Source of the DNA: Paludibacter sp.
GTDB taxonomy: Bacteria > Bacteroidota > Bacteroidia > Bacteroidales > Paludibacteraceae
NCBI GenBank assembly: GCA_017882285.1
Contig: JADGPS010000001.1
Span: 86,984 to 150,983 of the forward strand
Length of the DNA stretch: 64,000 nt
Direction: 5' to 3'
The position numbers were made by a program, and so were the translations under genes. The notes beneath the pieces were generated by a model. That model worked only from the letters and a program-made list of their open reading frames with translations, made no database searches and was not told the origin of the DNA. Each line of letters opens with the position of its first letter. Position 1 is the first letter of the stretch. This document shows, piece after piece, positions 17,827 to 27,710 of this stretch.

Positions 17827-20541
17827 TTAATACCAGGTAACGTTCGTTGTGCCATAACCGCTTTGTTTGTCGTATTTCAAATCCTTAAGCATACTGGAGT
17901 TCACCCCGATACGAAATGTGTACGATTTAAATAGTCCGAAAGGAACTATACTTCCCGACATGGTCCAACAATGCAAGTTTCTGGTAACGTTTACATTGGT
18001 GTAAGTAAATTGATTTGCTTTAAAATCATAGGAAGTGCTTGCAGAAATATTCCAATTTTTTGTTAATGAAATATGACCCGAAACACTTAAATTATGAGTA
18101 AAGCCCATTTTGTATTCCCGCCTTACTGTGTCTGGTATATTAGTACTCCCATAATTTATCGAATAATTAACACTTATATCCCATGGAATTGTAACTTTCT
18201 GATATCCATCTGCATCATTACTGGTTTTTTGATCTTTATTCAGATCATCCTTGCTGGGCAAATTGGTTGAATTTGAATTGTCTTTTGATGTATTTTTTTG
18301 ATCTGGATTGGTATTGCTTTTTGCAGATGATTTTTTCTTAAAGGTATCATTGTTAAATGTATAGCTATACGATGTACTCGTTCCCATGAAAAGTGGAAAG
18401 CCACCATGTTCCCAACGCAATTTATTAATCCTGACCAGAGATTTTCGATCGCTGCTTAAAGTATTCATGTAAGGATCAAAAGAGCCGTTTAAACTCAAGG
18501 TATAATTTTTACCTAATTTTATACGAAGATTTGTACTGAAAACAGACCATTGCATAGAGTCTACTGCCATATTATAGGAACCATTTACGGCAAAATTATC
18601 AATTAAACTGATTATATTGAATGGTTTTGTACCCGTTGTGTCTTTATCGTTTCGTACTTTCATTTCAACATTATTACTTAATGAAAAATTAATATTCCCT
18701 TGTTTTACCTTATTGGGAAAGTCGTTTAAGTAATGAGAGTATTGAACCTCTTCATCATGATAAACTAAAGGATTAGTTTTATCCACAATCGATTGTGTGT
18801 AAGTTCCATAAAATCCCCACATCGAATCTCCAAAATTTGGCATATAGCTGAATCCGACAGTTGGTGTTAAAACGTGGCGAATTCGATCAATTTTATCACC
18901 GAAAATGGATCGTATAGGTATAAAGAATCCGTAAAGTTTGGTGGATGCCGACACACCCATATTAAAATCGTAAACCCGGTTGAACCCTGAAACTGTATCT
19001 GTTTTTTCTTTTTGTCTTGTATTGTCCCAGGTCTTATTTACCGATTGGAGATACCAACGTTCAGAGTAATTAATTGTTGGAGAAATATTTATGTATTTAA
19101 ATAAATCGAAAGTTGCACTAATTGGAATGTTATGTTTCATGCTGTTTCTCCAATCACGCGCAAAAGACGAAGTCAATAATTTATTTTCTTTGGTATCAAT
19201 ACTATTTTCTAATGTCCCTGAGTATGACATGGAGATTTTTTCGTACCATCGCTCTTTCCCAACTGCATTTTTTCGTTTAAAAGGAAAAATTCTGCTCATT
19301 GAAATATTGATGTTTGGAAGTGTCAAGCTAATGGTCGAATCTTTTGTACGTTGGTTAATCAGCATACTTCCCGAAATGTTGAACGGACTGTCCGGAAAAC
19401 GTTGTGTAAATGAGACACTTGAACTTTTAGTGTTTTCTGAGTTTAAATTCGGGTTATAATAACTGTCAATATTACTACGGTTGTATCCACTTGTTGAAAA
19501 ATTAACGCTCGACGAAAAATTGAAAAACGGATTTGCTTTAGTGTCTTGTGAATGCGACCACCTGATACTCATATTGGTGGATTTGCTATAGTCGGGCAAA
19601 TCTTTTTCACCTATCACATCTTCTCGGTAACTAACACTAAGATTCCCTCTATATTTATAGCGTTTGAGGTATGTGGAAGTGGCTGTAACAGCCCAAGTTC
19701 CTTTGGTGTAAACGTCACCGCGCAATTCCAATTCGGCGTAATCATTTATTGCAAAATAATAACCGCCATTCGTTAACCCAAAACCACGAGTCAGTTCATC
19801 CTGAAAAGTTGGCATTAAAATTCCAGAAGAATATTTATCGGTAAATGGGAAGAATCCAAATGGAACGGCAATTGGCAATGGAACATCTTCGATGACAAGA
19901 TAAGCAGGTCCTGTAACAATATAACTTCCAGGTTTCACCTTAGCTCTTGTCAAATCAAGGTAAAAATCGGGATGTTCATGATTATCGCAAGTAGTATATT
20001 TTCCACCGGTCATACAAAGGATATCATTGCTTGTTTTTTTCGTTTTGTCACTGATTACATAACCTTCACCCTGCTTGGTTAGACCTTGACGAATATATCC
20101 TTTTTTTGTTTTTAAATTGTAGGTAAGTTCTTTGGAATTATATTCTGTTTTATTTTCAGAAAAAACAGGTTCTCCGATTTTTTTGCCTAAGCTGTCGATT
20201 TTACCTTTGGCAAAAACCGTGCTGCTATCCATTTTTATGCGAACAAATTCAGCTTTTAAATTGATATTCTTATACTTAATGTCAGATTTTCCGTAAAGGA
20301 TACCCGTTCCATTACCCAAAAAAACGACTGAATCCTGAGCACTGTAAACTATTTCGGCATCAATTAGATTTGAATTTTTCGTAGCAGAAGCTACAATTGA
20401 ATCATTTTTTTGCAATAAAGTATCTTTTTTTGAAGATGTACCTTTAGATTGGCTGAACCCACAAAAAGGTAAAGCGAACCATAAAAATAAAGGCAAGAAC
20501 AAAAATGCTTTGCTGAAATATAATCGGTTACAGATTTGCAT
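17827..20541 (-). CDS. lptD: LPS-assembly outer-membrane protein LptD-like
   Basis: Outer-membrane translocon that inserts lipopolysaccharide into the outer leaflet, working with LptE (an LptE-like gene is at 49814). The 904 residues have a signal peptide (FLFLPLFLWFALPFCGFSQS), an OstA/LptA-like N-terminal jellyroll (about 60-200), then an LptD beta-barrel with KYSSGILMPTF and many alternating aromatic strands, ending in an aromatic residue (TWY). A Lys/Asn/Ser-rich low-complexity insert of about 45 residues (about 735-780) sits between barrel strands. A TAAATTTG -7 box is located 33 nt upstream. Divergent from the amidase gene. Confidence 0.88.
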   Translation of the reverse strand: MQICNRLYFSKAFLFLPLFLWFALPFCGFSQSKGTSSKKDTLLQKNDSIVASATKNSNLIDAEIVYSAQDSVVFLGNGTGILYGKSDIKYKNINLKAEFVRIKMDSSTVFAKGKIDSLGKKIGEPVFSENKTEYNSKELTYNLKTKKGYIRQGLTKQGEGYVISDKTKKTSNDILCMTGGKYTTCDNHEHPDFYLDLTRAKVKPGSYIVTGPAYLVIEDVPLPIAVPFGFFPFTDKYSSGILMPTFQDELTRGFGLTNGGYYFAINDYAELELRGDVYTKGTWAVTATSTYLKRYKYRGNLSVSYREDVIGEKDLPDYSKSTNMSIRWSHSQDTKANPFFNFSSSVNFSTSGYNRSNIDSYYNPNLNSENTKSSSVSFTQRFPDSPFNISGSMLINQRTKDSTISLTLPNINISMSRIFPFKRKNAVGKERWYEKISMSYSGTLENSIDTKENKLLTSSFARDWRNSMKHNIPISATFDLFKYINISPTINYSERWYLQSVNKTWDNTRQKEKTDTVSGFNRVYDFNMGVSASTKLYGFFIPIRSIFGDKIDRIRHVLTPTVGFSYMPNFGDSMWGFYGTYTQSIVDKTNPLVYHDEEVQYSHYLNDFPNKVKQGNINFSLSNNVEMKVRNDKDTTGTKPFNIISLIDNFAVNGSYNMAVDSMQWSVFSTNLRIKLGKNYTLSLNGSFDPYMNTLSSDRKSLVRINKLRWEHGGFPLFMGTSTSYSYTFNNDTFKKKSSAKSNTNPDQKNTSKDNSNSTNLPSKDDLNKDQKTSNDADGYQKVTIPWDISVNYSINYGSTNIPDTVRREYKMGFTHNLSVSGHISLTKNWNISASTSYDFKANQFTYTNVNVTRNLHCWTMSGSIVPFGLFKSYTFRIGVNSSMLKDLKYDKQSGYGTTNVTWY

Positions 20542-20573
20542 CCGTTTGGTTTCTGGATTTCTAAATTAGGATG

Positions 20574-20581
20574 CAAATTTA
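20574..20581 (-). promoter_or_regulatory. Candidate -7 box for lptD
   Basis: TAAATTTG on the minus strand, 33 nt before the lptD ATG; part of the divergent lptD/amidase control region. Confidence 0.45.
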
Positions 20582-20677
20582 ATGAAAAAAAGGTAGTCTC
20601 ATTTAGTTATATCTTTTTTTTATGAATAATTTGAAAATTTACTCCATTCTTTCGCATTAGAAATTAGATAAAAACAT

Positions 20678-20685
20678 TACTTTTG
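20678..20685 (+). promoter_or_regulatory. Candidate -7 box for the amidase-MCE transcript
   Basis: TACTTTTG, a perfect TAnnTTTG element, 45 nt upstream of the amidase ATG. The -33 region has only a weak TTCG. Confidence 0.5.
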
Positions 20686-20729
20686 CACAAATAAAACAAA
20701 CCGATTCCTTTTCTTTCAATGGAATTTAT

Positions 20730-21986
20730 ATGCGATTAATAAAAAAGTATTTTGCTGTTTTTCAGTACTATATTTTAGTACTGGGAATTTGTGTCTCTTT
20801 ATCTGCCAATGCTCAGGATGTCAGATTTACTGTAGTTCTTGATGCCGGACATGGAGGTCATGATCCGGGTGCAATGGGTGATATTATGCGCGAAAAGGAT
20901 ATAAATCTATCCATAACGCTTGATTTGGGAACGATAATTGAACAAAATTTTAAAGATGTTAAGGTTGTTTACACCCGTAAAACAGATAAATACCTGACTT
21001 TGCAGGAACGAGCTGATGTAGTAAATAATCATCATGCAGATTTATTCATTTGTATTCATACTAATGCTGCACCTAGTCCTTCGGCTTATGGTGCCGAAAC
21101 TTTTACGCTCGGTCTTGCCAAAACAAAAGCTAATCTGGATGTGGCTATGCGTGAAAACTCAGTTATTACACTCGAAGAAAATTATAAAACCAAGTATCAT
21201 GGATTTGATCCAAATTCTGTCGATTCGTATATAATGTTCGAATTTATGCAGGATAAATATATTGATAGAAGTATTGATTTTGCTTCAATTATTCAAAAAC
21301 AATTCCTTAGTTATTGTAACCGTTCCGATCGTGGTGTTCGTCAGGCTGGGTTTTGGGTTTTACACCGTTCCGCATGTCCAAGTGTATTGGTCGAATTAGG
21401 ATTTATATCCAACCCTACAGAAGAACGTTATTTATCATCAGATCAGGGACAAAAAGAAATGGCAACGGCAATTTTCAATGCTTTCGTAGATTATAAAAGA
21501 GCTCATGATAAAAGATCAGGTCTTCAGACTTCGAATGTAACAAAAATAGACCAAAAGGTTAAAGTTGAAGAACATAAGCAACTTCAGGTTGCAAGAGCTG
21601 CTGAAGAAACGCCTAAAAAACTTGTTGTTAATACACAACAAAATCGTGTTACTGATACAGTTATAAAAATTATTTCAACAAAACAAACGCCGGTAATTGT
21701 AACTGTGACAGAGAGTAAGATAGTTCAGTCACCAATATTTAAAGTACAGCTTTTTGCTTCGAAAAAAAATGTTAAACCGAATGCCCCCGATTTTAAAGGA
21801 ATTAAAAATGTTGATTATTTTATAGAAAAAGGATTGAATAAATACACGATAGGTGCCGAAACTGACTATCAGAAAATTGAAAATATTAGAAATAAAATAC
21901 TTTCGAAATTTCCCAATGCTTTTATAATCGCGTTTGTTGGCGACCAGAAAATCTCAGCAAAAGAAGCATTAAAAACAATAAAATGA
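20730..21986 (+). CDS. N-acetylmuramoyl-L-alanine amidase (Amidase_3) with C-terminal SPOR-like region
   Basis: Zinc amidase cleaving the MurNAc-L-Ala bond during cell separation and wall turnover. It has 418 residues: signal peptide (to about residue 28, SLSANA-QD), then the Amidase_3 domain (about 32-250) with zinc/catalytic residues in LDAGHGGHDPGA, MREKDINL, CIHTNA and VELGFISN. A Lys/Thr-rich linker follows, then a short C-terminal SPOR-like segment (FKVQLFASKKNVKP). The domain order resembles AmiC-type division amidases. It is followed by an MCE-family gene 46 bp downstream, with dnaA further on. Confidence 0.93.
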   Translation: MRLIKKYFAVFQYYILVLGICVSLSANAQDVRFTVVLDAGHGGHDPGAMGDIMREKDINLSITLDLGTIIEQNFKDVKVVYTRKTDKYLTLQERADVVNNHHADLFICIHTNAAPSPSAYGAETFTLGLAKTKANLDVAMRENSVITLEENYKTKYHGFDPNSVDSYIMFEFMQDKYIDRSIDFASIIQKQFLSYCNRSDRGVRQAGFWVLHRSACPSVLVELGFISNPTEERYLSSDQGQKEMATAIFNAFVDYKRAHDKRSGLQTSNVTKIDQKVKVEEHKQLQVARAAEETPKKLVVNTQQNRVTDTVIKIISTKQTPVIVTVTESKIVQSPIFKVQLFASKKNVKPNAPDFKGIKNVDYFIEKGLNKYTIGAETDYQKIENIRNKILSKFPNAFIIAFVGDQKISAKEALKTIK

Positions 21987-22032
21987 TGGATATATTTTTT
22001 ATAGAATCTTTATTATCAATATAATAATCAGA

Positions 22033-22944
22033 ATGAAAAGAAACTATTTCACGCGCGAAGTTAAGGTTGGACTAATGGCTATAGTTGCTATTTTTGTCTT
22101 ATATTTTGGATTGAATTTCTTGAAAGGAATTGATATATTTTCACCGGTAAGTTACTATTACGGTCGTTATGAAAATATTGGGGGATTGGTCCCATCGAGT
22201 CCGGTTTATATCAAGGGCTTTAAAGTTGGTCAAGTAGAAAAAGTCGTTTATGATTTTTCTAAAAAGGAGTCGTTTGTTATAAAAATATCCGTTTCTAAAG
22301 AAATAAAACTTCCCAAGGGAACAAAAATTGAATTATACGACGATGGTTTGATGGGCGGAAAAGCGATTCAGCTCATATTTGAACCGATTATTGCTTCTCA
22401 AATTATGCATCAACCCGGCGACACCATCGAGTCGAAAGTTGGTATAGGACTAATGGCTCAGCTTTCGGGCGATTTAATGCCTAAAATTGAGGGTATTTCC
22501 ACTCAGGCTGATTCGCTTATTCGTTCGGTTCGCGTGTTAGTAGAAAATAAAAACCTTAACAAAAGTTTAGCTTCAATTGAACATAGTACTGCCGATTTGG
22601 CGGTCAGCTCTTCGCAGTTAAAGAAAATGATGAATAACGATGTCCCTCGAATTCTAGGGGATGTAAATGTTCTTACTTCCGATTTCAAGCTGATTAGTGG
22701 GAACCTGAAGAAAATCGATTATGCTGCTACATTTGCGAGCATTAATCATACCATTGCTAACCTGAATCTGATTACAGATAAGATGAACAGTTCAGAGGGG
22801 ACAATTGGTATGCTTTTGAATAATAAAGAATTGTATATCAACTTGTCGAATACTGCTGCGAATTCTGATAAATTACTAATTGATTTGCAGAAGAATCCTA
22901 AACGATATGTACAATTTTCACTTTTTGGAAGTAAAACAAATTAA
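22033..22944 (+). CDS. MlaD-like MCE-domain protein
   Basis: Periplasmic lipid-transport component anchored by one N-terminal membrane helix (VGLMAIVAIFVLYFGLNFLKG, about 12-32). It has 303 residues with a single MCE domain (about 38-115: YENIGGLVPSSPVYIKGFKVGQV is its start) and a helical C-terminal tail. MCE proteins such as MlaD form hexameric substrate channels with an ABC transporter (MlaEF), but no mlaE or mlaF is adjacent here. The role in phospholipid or LPS traffic is inferred from family. Confidence 0.9.
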   Translation: MKRNYFTREVKVGLMAIVAIFVLYFGLNFLKGIDIFSPVSYYYGRYENIGGLVPSSPVYIKGFKVGQVEKVVYDFSKKESFVIKISVSKEIKLPKGTKIELYDDGLMGGKAIQLIFEPIIASQIMHQPGDTIESKVGIGLMAQLSGDLMPKIEGISTQADSLIRSVRVLVENKNLNKSLASIEHSTADLAVSSSQLKKMMNNDVPRILGDVNVLTSDFKLISGNLKKIDYAATFASINHTIANLNLITDKMNSSEGTIGMLLNNKELYINLSNTAANSDKLLIDLQKNPKRYVQFSLFGSKTN

Positions 22945-23340
22945 CGATATTATTTATATCGATTCTAAATAGTAAATTGATATAAAAATAATTTCATTTA
23001 ATAATTTTCACAGCCGAAACCTTTTGAAAACAAGAGTTTCGGTTTTTTTTTCTTAGATAATTCCAATATTGCTTTCAAACTGTCAATAGCTTTAAAATCA
23101 ATGATATTGCAAAATTATTTCATATAATTATCTGTAAGTCAACGCATAAACTTAAAGCTCTGATATTAAAAATATTGAAATCTTAAAATATATGCAAAAA
23201 AATAATTGATTTTTTTATATCAGAAAAGTTTTGGAATTTTGTATGGCTGAAAAGAACCTCTTAAAAAGTGTTTAATTAATGCCCTTCTTTTATTTATTGT
23301 CATTACTAACCAAATCTATTTTTTTTGAAATTATCAAACA
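22945..23340. other. 396-bp spacer upstream of dnaA
   Basis: AT-rich with one terminator (23014-23051). I looked for TTATNCACA DnaA boxes on both strands and found none, so there is no evidence for oriC here. Short AT-rich runs are present but unremarkable. Confidence 0.5.
23014..23051 (+). terminator. Terminator after the MCE gene
   Basis: CCGAAAC (23014-23020) pairs with GTTTCGG (23036-23042), followed by nine T residues. It ends the amidase-MCE transcript. Confidence 0.75.
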
Positions 23341-24732
23341 ATGTCGAATAATCACGATCAATTATGGAACCGCTGTCTGAACGTTATAAAAGACAATATC
23401 AGCGAAGCGTCATTTAATACCTGGTTTGCTCCAATAGTTTCTCTAAAATACGAAAATAACATATTTGTATTGCAGGTTCCCAGCCAATTTTTCGTTGAAT
23501 ACATCGAGGAGAAATACATTGATTTGTTAAGAAAGACTCTATATCGTGAAGTGGGAGTTGGAACACGACTTGAATATCGCGTAATGATTGATAGGTCGAA
23601 CGGAAAAGGTACTCAAATTCCAAGTAACGGCGAACAATCGAAAACAAAGTCAATCTCGTATGCCTCAAATTACATTAGCCCGTATAATAAACCTCAATTG
23701 CCCGAAATTGATCCACAATTGAATCCCGCTTATAATTTTAATAATCTGATTGAGGGAAATAGCAATAAATTGGCTCGTACAGCCGGTATCAGCATTGGGA
23801 ATGAACCCGGTAAAAATATTTTTAATCCCTTATTCATTTATGGTCAGTCGGGGGTAGGCAAAACTCATTTAGCAAATGCTATTGGTGTACTAACGAAACA
23901 ATTACATCCTGAAAAACGCGTGTTGTATGTTTCTGCCAATACTTTCCAAATACAATATACTGATGCTGTACGAAGTAATACGCAAAATGATTTTTTGAAT
24001 TTCTATCAAACTATTGACGTATTGATAGTAGATGACATACATGATTTTGCGGGGAAAACCGGTACACAAAATACCTTTTTCCATATTTTTAATCACTTAC
24101 ATCAAAGCGGAAAACAATTGATTTTAACGTCTGATAAATCTCCAATCGTTATTGTTGGATTAGAACAGCGTTTGCTTACCCGTTTCAAATGGGGTTTGTC
24201 AGCCGAAATCGAAAAACCGGATTTTGATTTACGTAAATCCATACTTCAAAGTAAAATCTACCGTGATGGGTTGGAAATTTCTGAAGAAGTTATAAATTTT
24301 ATAGCAGAACATGTTGTTGATAATGTTCGAGATTTAGAAGGAGTTCTCGTGTCACTTCTTGCTCATTCAACCCTGGCAAATATGCCTATTGATGTTACGT
24401 TAGCTGAAAAAATAATCAGCCGAATTGTAAATATAACACGTAAAGTGAATACTGTTGAAAGAATTCGCGATGTTGTTTGTGAGTATTTTTCACTCACGGT
24501 TGATGCAATTTCAACCAAAAGCAGAAAACGCGAAGTAGTTCAGGCTCGTCAGATTGCCATGTATTTATCAAAACAGTTGACAAAAAGTTCATTGTCGTCA
24601 ATTGGAAATACAATAGGTCAACGAGATCATACAACTGTATTGCATGCCTGTAAAATTGTTAACGATTTAATGGATTGCGATAAGAATTTCCGATCTAGTG
24701 TACGGGAAATTGAAGAAAAGCTCAAGATATAA
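23341..24732 (+). CDS. dnaA: Chromosomal replication initiator DnaA
   Basis: ATP-dependent initiator that binds DnaA boxes and melts oriC. The 463 residues have domain I (1-80; WNRCLNVIKDNISEASFNTWF), a short linker, AAA+ domain III with Walker A YGQSGVGKTHLANAIG (about 167-182) and Walker B VLIVDDIHDF, and domain IV with the DNA-binding signature GQRDHTTVLHA (about 428-438). Two features of sequence variation: the usual LLIDDIQFL is LIVDDIHDF and GxRDHTT has Gln. The neighbours are unrelated, with no dnaN or gyrB adjacent and no boxes visible. Confidence 0.97.
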   Translation: MSNNHDQLWNRCLNVIKDNISEASFNTWFAPIVSLKYENNIFVLQVPSQFFVEYIEEKYIDLLRKTLYREVGVGTRLEYRVMIDRSNGKGTQIPSNGEQSKTKSISYASNYISPYNKPQLPEIDPQLNPAYNFNNLIEGNSNKLARTAGISIGNEPGKNIFNPLFIYGQSGVGKTHLANAIGVLTKQLHPEKRVLYVSANTFQIQYTDAVRSNTQNDFLNFYQTIDVLIVDDIHDFAGKTGTQNTFFHIFNHLHQSGKQLILTSDKSPIVIVGLEQRLLTRFKWGLSAEIEKPDFDLRKSILQSKIYRDGLEISEEVINFIAEHVVDNVRDLEGVLVSLLAHSTLANMPIDVTLAEKIISRIVNITRKVNTVERIRDVVCEYFSLTVDAISTKSRKREVVQARQIAMYLSKQLTKSSLSSIGNTIGQRDHTTVLHACKIVNDLMDCDKNFRSSVREIEEKLKI

Positions 24733-24942
24733 TAACATTTTGAAAATTAAAAGATTTGAAGAAAGCTGCATGAGAATTGCGGTTTTTTTTATGTAAAAAA
24801 CTCTTTGACCAAAATTTTTTCCAATTATTTAATAAAGTAAAATAAGTAGAAGTAAATCAGCGAGATGGATTGTTTTGTTGAAGATATAATTGCTTATTAT
24901 GCTGAAATTTGTTTAATCAAATTCGATATCAATAAAAAAAAT

Positions 24943-24958
24943 GTTGTATTTTTACAAC
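24943..24958. promoter_or_regulatory. Palindrome upstream of the pRiA4b-like gene
   Basis: GTTGTA-TTTT-TACAAC, a 6-bp perfect dyad about 20 nt before the ATG at 24978. It lies where a promoter or operator would be expected. Confidence 0.3.
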
Positions 24959-24977
24959 CGAAATAAAAAAGACAGAC

Positions 24978-25535
24978 ATGGTTTATAAATTCACAATACT
25001 ATCCGATGAGATAGATAATTTTGTAAGGGTAATTGCAATAGATCCAGAGGCAACTTTCTTCGACTTGCACAACTCAATTCTTGATTCGGTGAATTTTGAG
25101 AAGAATCAGATGACATCATTTTTTTTGTGTTCTGACGATTGGGAAAAAGGGCAAGAAGTTACTTTGGTTGAAATGGAATCGAGTTCGGAATACGATAATC
25201 TCGTAATGGATAGAACAAAACTGGAAGATTTAATATCTGATGAAAACCAAAAATTACTCTATGTGTTTGATATAATGTCAGATAGAGCGTTTTTCATGGA
25301 GTTAACTGAAATTGTTCCGAGAAAAAATCAGGATAAACCGATTTGTGTTAGGTCTGAAGGAAATCCACCGGAGCAAATAAAGGCTGACGAAGGATTATCG
25401 GTAACTCCAAAAACTAATTTGGACGAAAATTTCTACGGTGACGAAGATTATGAATTGGATGAGCTTGACAAAGAAGGATTTGGTGAAATGAATTTTGATG
25501 ACAGCAGTTTGTTTTCTGAAGATCCGAAATTTTGA
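24978..25535 (+). CDS. Plasmid pRiA4b ORF-3-like (TnpR-fold) family protein
   Basis: 185-residue cytoplasmic protein. Its N-terminal 130 residues (YKFTILSDEIDNFVRVIAID, then ATFFDLHNSILDSVNF and KLLYVFDIMSDRAFFMEL) match the style of the pRiA4b ORF-3 / IS1096 passenger family, whose biochemical role is not established. The C-terminal 50 residues are strongly acidic (DEDYELDELDKEGFGEMNFDD). Despite the family name it shows no recombinase motifs and sits in a stable chromosomal context between dnaA and miaA, so I would not read it as a mobile element. Confidence 0.7.
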   Translation: MVYKFTILSDEIDNFVRVIAIDPEATFFDLHNSILDSVNFEKNQMTSFFLCSDDWEKGQEVTLVEMESSSEYDNLVMDRTKLEDLISDENQKLLYVFDIMSDRAFFMELTEIVPRKNQDKPICVRSEGNPPEQIKADEGLSVTPKTNLDENFYGDEDYELDELDKEGFGEMNFDDSSLFSEDPKF

Positions 25536-25705
25536 TTTAGTTACGAGTTTGAATATCTTGTTTTTCAGTTATAAGTCTGCGATATATATTCTGATTTAAA
25601 TTCACAATTTATAAATTATTTCCTAAAACAGAAAATAAAACTTGTTATTTTCTGTTTTTTTATTTAGTGCTAACTTATTCCCTTTTCAATCCATATTATC
25701 GAAAA

Positions 25706-26662
25706 ATGCAAAATACCGATAATTGTCAACCACCAAATGCCAACTGTCAACTAAATAAGACTTTGCTTGTCATTTTAGGGCCTACCGGAGTTGGAAAAAC
25801 CAATATCAGTTTGCGACTTGCAGAACATTTTGGTTGTCTGATTGTTTCGTCGGATTCAAGACAATTCTACAGGGAATTGAAGATTGGAACAGCTGCACCA
25901 ACTGATGAGCAATTAAGTAGGGTAACGCATTATTTTATTGGTTCACATTCTATTTTTGATGAATACAATGCCGGACAATACGAGCAAGATGTTATTGAAT
26001 TGTTAGATAAGCTATTTAAAAAACATGATGTTGTGATGCTGGTTGGTGGGTCGATGATGTATATCGATGCGATTTGTAACGGCATGGATGATATTCCGAC
26101 AGTAGACAATGAAACTCGTATTTTTTGGCAAAAACAATTTGCTGATTTTGGATTGGAGTTTATTCAAAACAAACTAAAACAGCTTGATCCAAAGCACTTT
26201 GACGAAGTTGATTTACAGAATCCTAAAAGGATTATTCATGCACTCGAAATTTGTAGTATGATCGGAAAACCCTATTCTCAACTAAGAACCGGACAACGCA
26301 AAACTCGCCCTTTTAATATTTTGAAAATCGGTTTAAACCGACAACGACAGGAACTCTACTACCGAATCAATGCCCGAGTGGATGAAATGATAGAGAAAGG
26401 TTTGCTCGAAGAAGCAACACGGTTTTATGAATACCGACATTTGAATACGTTGAATACAGTTGGATACAAAGAACTTTACGAATATATCGATGGAAACTGG
26501 ACGTTGGACTTTGCGGTCAATATGATTAAGCAAGATTCGCGTCATTATGCCAAGCGTCAACTGACTTGGTTTAATCGGGATAAAGAAATTAAGTGGTTTT
26601 ATCCGGAAAAGGAAGATAGGATTTTGGAATTTGTAAATAAAAGCATAAAAGAGTTTTCTTAA
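25706..26662 (+). CDS. miaA: tRNA dimethylallyltransferase
   Basis: Adds a dimethylallyl group to A37 of tRNAs reading UNN codons. The start is ATG 25706 (318 residues). The P-loop [15 protein letters not shown] lies at about 24-38, [17 protein letters not shown] follows, and the substrate segment AGQYEQDVI and the C-terminal [11 protein letters not shown] and [11 protein letters not shown] are all family-typical. The first 19 residues ([16 protein letters not shown]) are encoded by word-like GTCAACC/CCAACTGTCAAC repeats of the same kind seen in spacers, so translation may really begin later at a non-ATG codon. Confidence 0.93.
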   Translation: MQNTDNCQPPNANCQLNKTLLVILGPTGVGKTNISLRLAEHFGCLIVSSDSRQFYRELKIGTAAPTDEQLSRVTHYFIGSHSIFDEYNAGQYEQDVIELLDKLFKKHDVVMLVGGSMMYIDAICNGMDDIPTVDNETRIFWQKQFADFGLEFIQNKLKQLDPKHFDEVDLQNPKRIIHALEICSMIGKPYSQLRTGQRKTRPFNILKIGLNRQRQELYYRINARVDEMIEKGLLEEATRFYEYRHLNTLNTVGYKELYEYIDGNWTLDFAVNMIKQDSRHYAKRQLTWFNRDKEIKWFYPEKEDRILEFVNKSIKEFS

Positions 26663-27186
26663 CCATGTAATATTACCGGCAAGGAGAAAAAGATAAGTAA
26701 AAATCCTACTTCGTTTACATATTATCTGAAATCTATTGTTGGTACATTGCTTTCCAAGTATTTACGCCTTCTTCTACTTCGAGATAAATTTACCACCACT
26801 TCTTGACAAAATTATCAACTATTTTTTGCCATATTAAATCAATTTTAAATACGGATTTCACAAACGATACCGTTAAAGCTATTAAATGAATAAGTGTTAT
26901 TTCTTTTTTTTTCAAAAAAACAATATTTAACGTTTTGTATTCTTTCTCTTCATAAACAATCTACGTGATTGATATACATGATTTTAACCATATATTATTT
27001 ATGATTTTTTATTTCAAAAACAATAAAAAGCACAGTTAATAAATAATATTTTTAAAAAAAATATTTTTGATAGTTGGATTTTGAACTTTTTTACTGTACT
27101 TTTGTTAATTCATTATCAACGAATATTTAAAAAGACAAGAAATAATGTATGTTCACTATATCTATTAATTCTTAAAATTCAAAAAA
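26663..27186. other. 524-bp AT-rich spacer
   Basis: No gene or RNA recognised. It contains long A and T runs (26905-26925, 27045-27065) and the promoter of the winged-helix gene at its right end. Confidence 0.5.
27074..27104 (+). promoter_or_regulatory. Promoter of the orphan winged-helix gene
   Basis: TTG (27074-27076), 20-bp spacer, TACTTTTG (27097-27104): a Bacteroidota sigma-ABfr-type promoter. The mRNA leader would be about 75 nt. Confidence 0.6.
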
Positions 27187-27531
27187 ATGGAAAACGAAAA
27201 CAAAATTCTCGACAAGTTATTGAAAGTGCCAATTTATACGGTTGGAGCTTTTACAATTGATGTTCAGAAACGACTTCTTACCATTAAGGGAGATTCGAAA
27301 AAACTGACTAACAAAGAATTACATTTGCTAATTATGTTATCTGCTAATACAAATGTTTTGTTAGAACGTAAATATTTGTTGGAATCAATCTGGGAAGAAA
27401 ACAACTATTTCAATGGCAGAAGCATGGATGTTTATCTTTGCAAACTGCGCAAATTATTAAGTGCTGATCCAAGACTTAATATTGTTAATATTCATGGCAA
27501 AGGATATAAATTAATTGCTCCAGCAAATTAA
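27187..27531 (+). CDS. Stand-alone OmpR/PhoB-type winged-helix DNA-binding protein
   Basis: 114 residues, essentially only the C-terminal effector domain of an OmpR-class response regulator: beta strands YTVGAFTIDVQKRLLTIKG, helices KKLTNKELHLLIMLSANTN, recognition helix region NGRSMDVYLCKLRKLL and the wing VNIHGKGYKLIAP. No receiver domain precedes it, and the 524 bp upstream carries no decayed receiver, so this is a genuine small regulator rather than a recent truncation. No histidine kinase is nearby. Targets are unknown; it is followed by metK, but the two genes are separated by a separate promoter. Confidence 0.82.
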   Translation: MENENKILDKLLKVPIYTVGAFTIDVQKRLLTIKGDSKKLTNKELHLLIMLSANTNVLLERKYLLESIWEENNYFNGRSMDVYLCKLRKLLSADPRLNIVNIHGKGYKLIAPAN

Positions 27532-27668
27532 TGTAAAGCATTTGACAAATAGGCTCAAGAAAAGGGATGTAAGAAATTATATCTCTTTTCTTTATCTTTG
27601 CAAATGGTTGGATGACAATCAATTTAATTTTATTGATAACTACTGAATGGTTAAATATTCTTGATTGT

Positions 27669-27699
27669 TTTGCTAATCAAAATGGAATCCGTACTTTTG
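27669..27699 (+). promoter_or_regulatory. metK promoter
   Basis: TTTG (27669-27672), exactly 19-bp spacer, TACTTTTG (27692-27699): a consensus Bacteroidota promoter. The predicted transcription start, about 27706, puts the aptamer at the very 5' end of the mRNA. Confidence 0.75.
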
Positions 27700-27710
27700 T
27701 AACATAAAAA

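Noticed and set aside
22945-23340. Replication origin upstream of dnaA
   Set aside because: No TTATNCACA DnaA boxes on either strand in or around the spacer; AT-rich DNA alone is not evidence.
24978-25535. Mobile element or site-specific recombinase suggested by the pRiA4b/IS1096 family name
   Set aside because: No recombinase residues, no inverted repeats and a housekeeping context.
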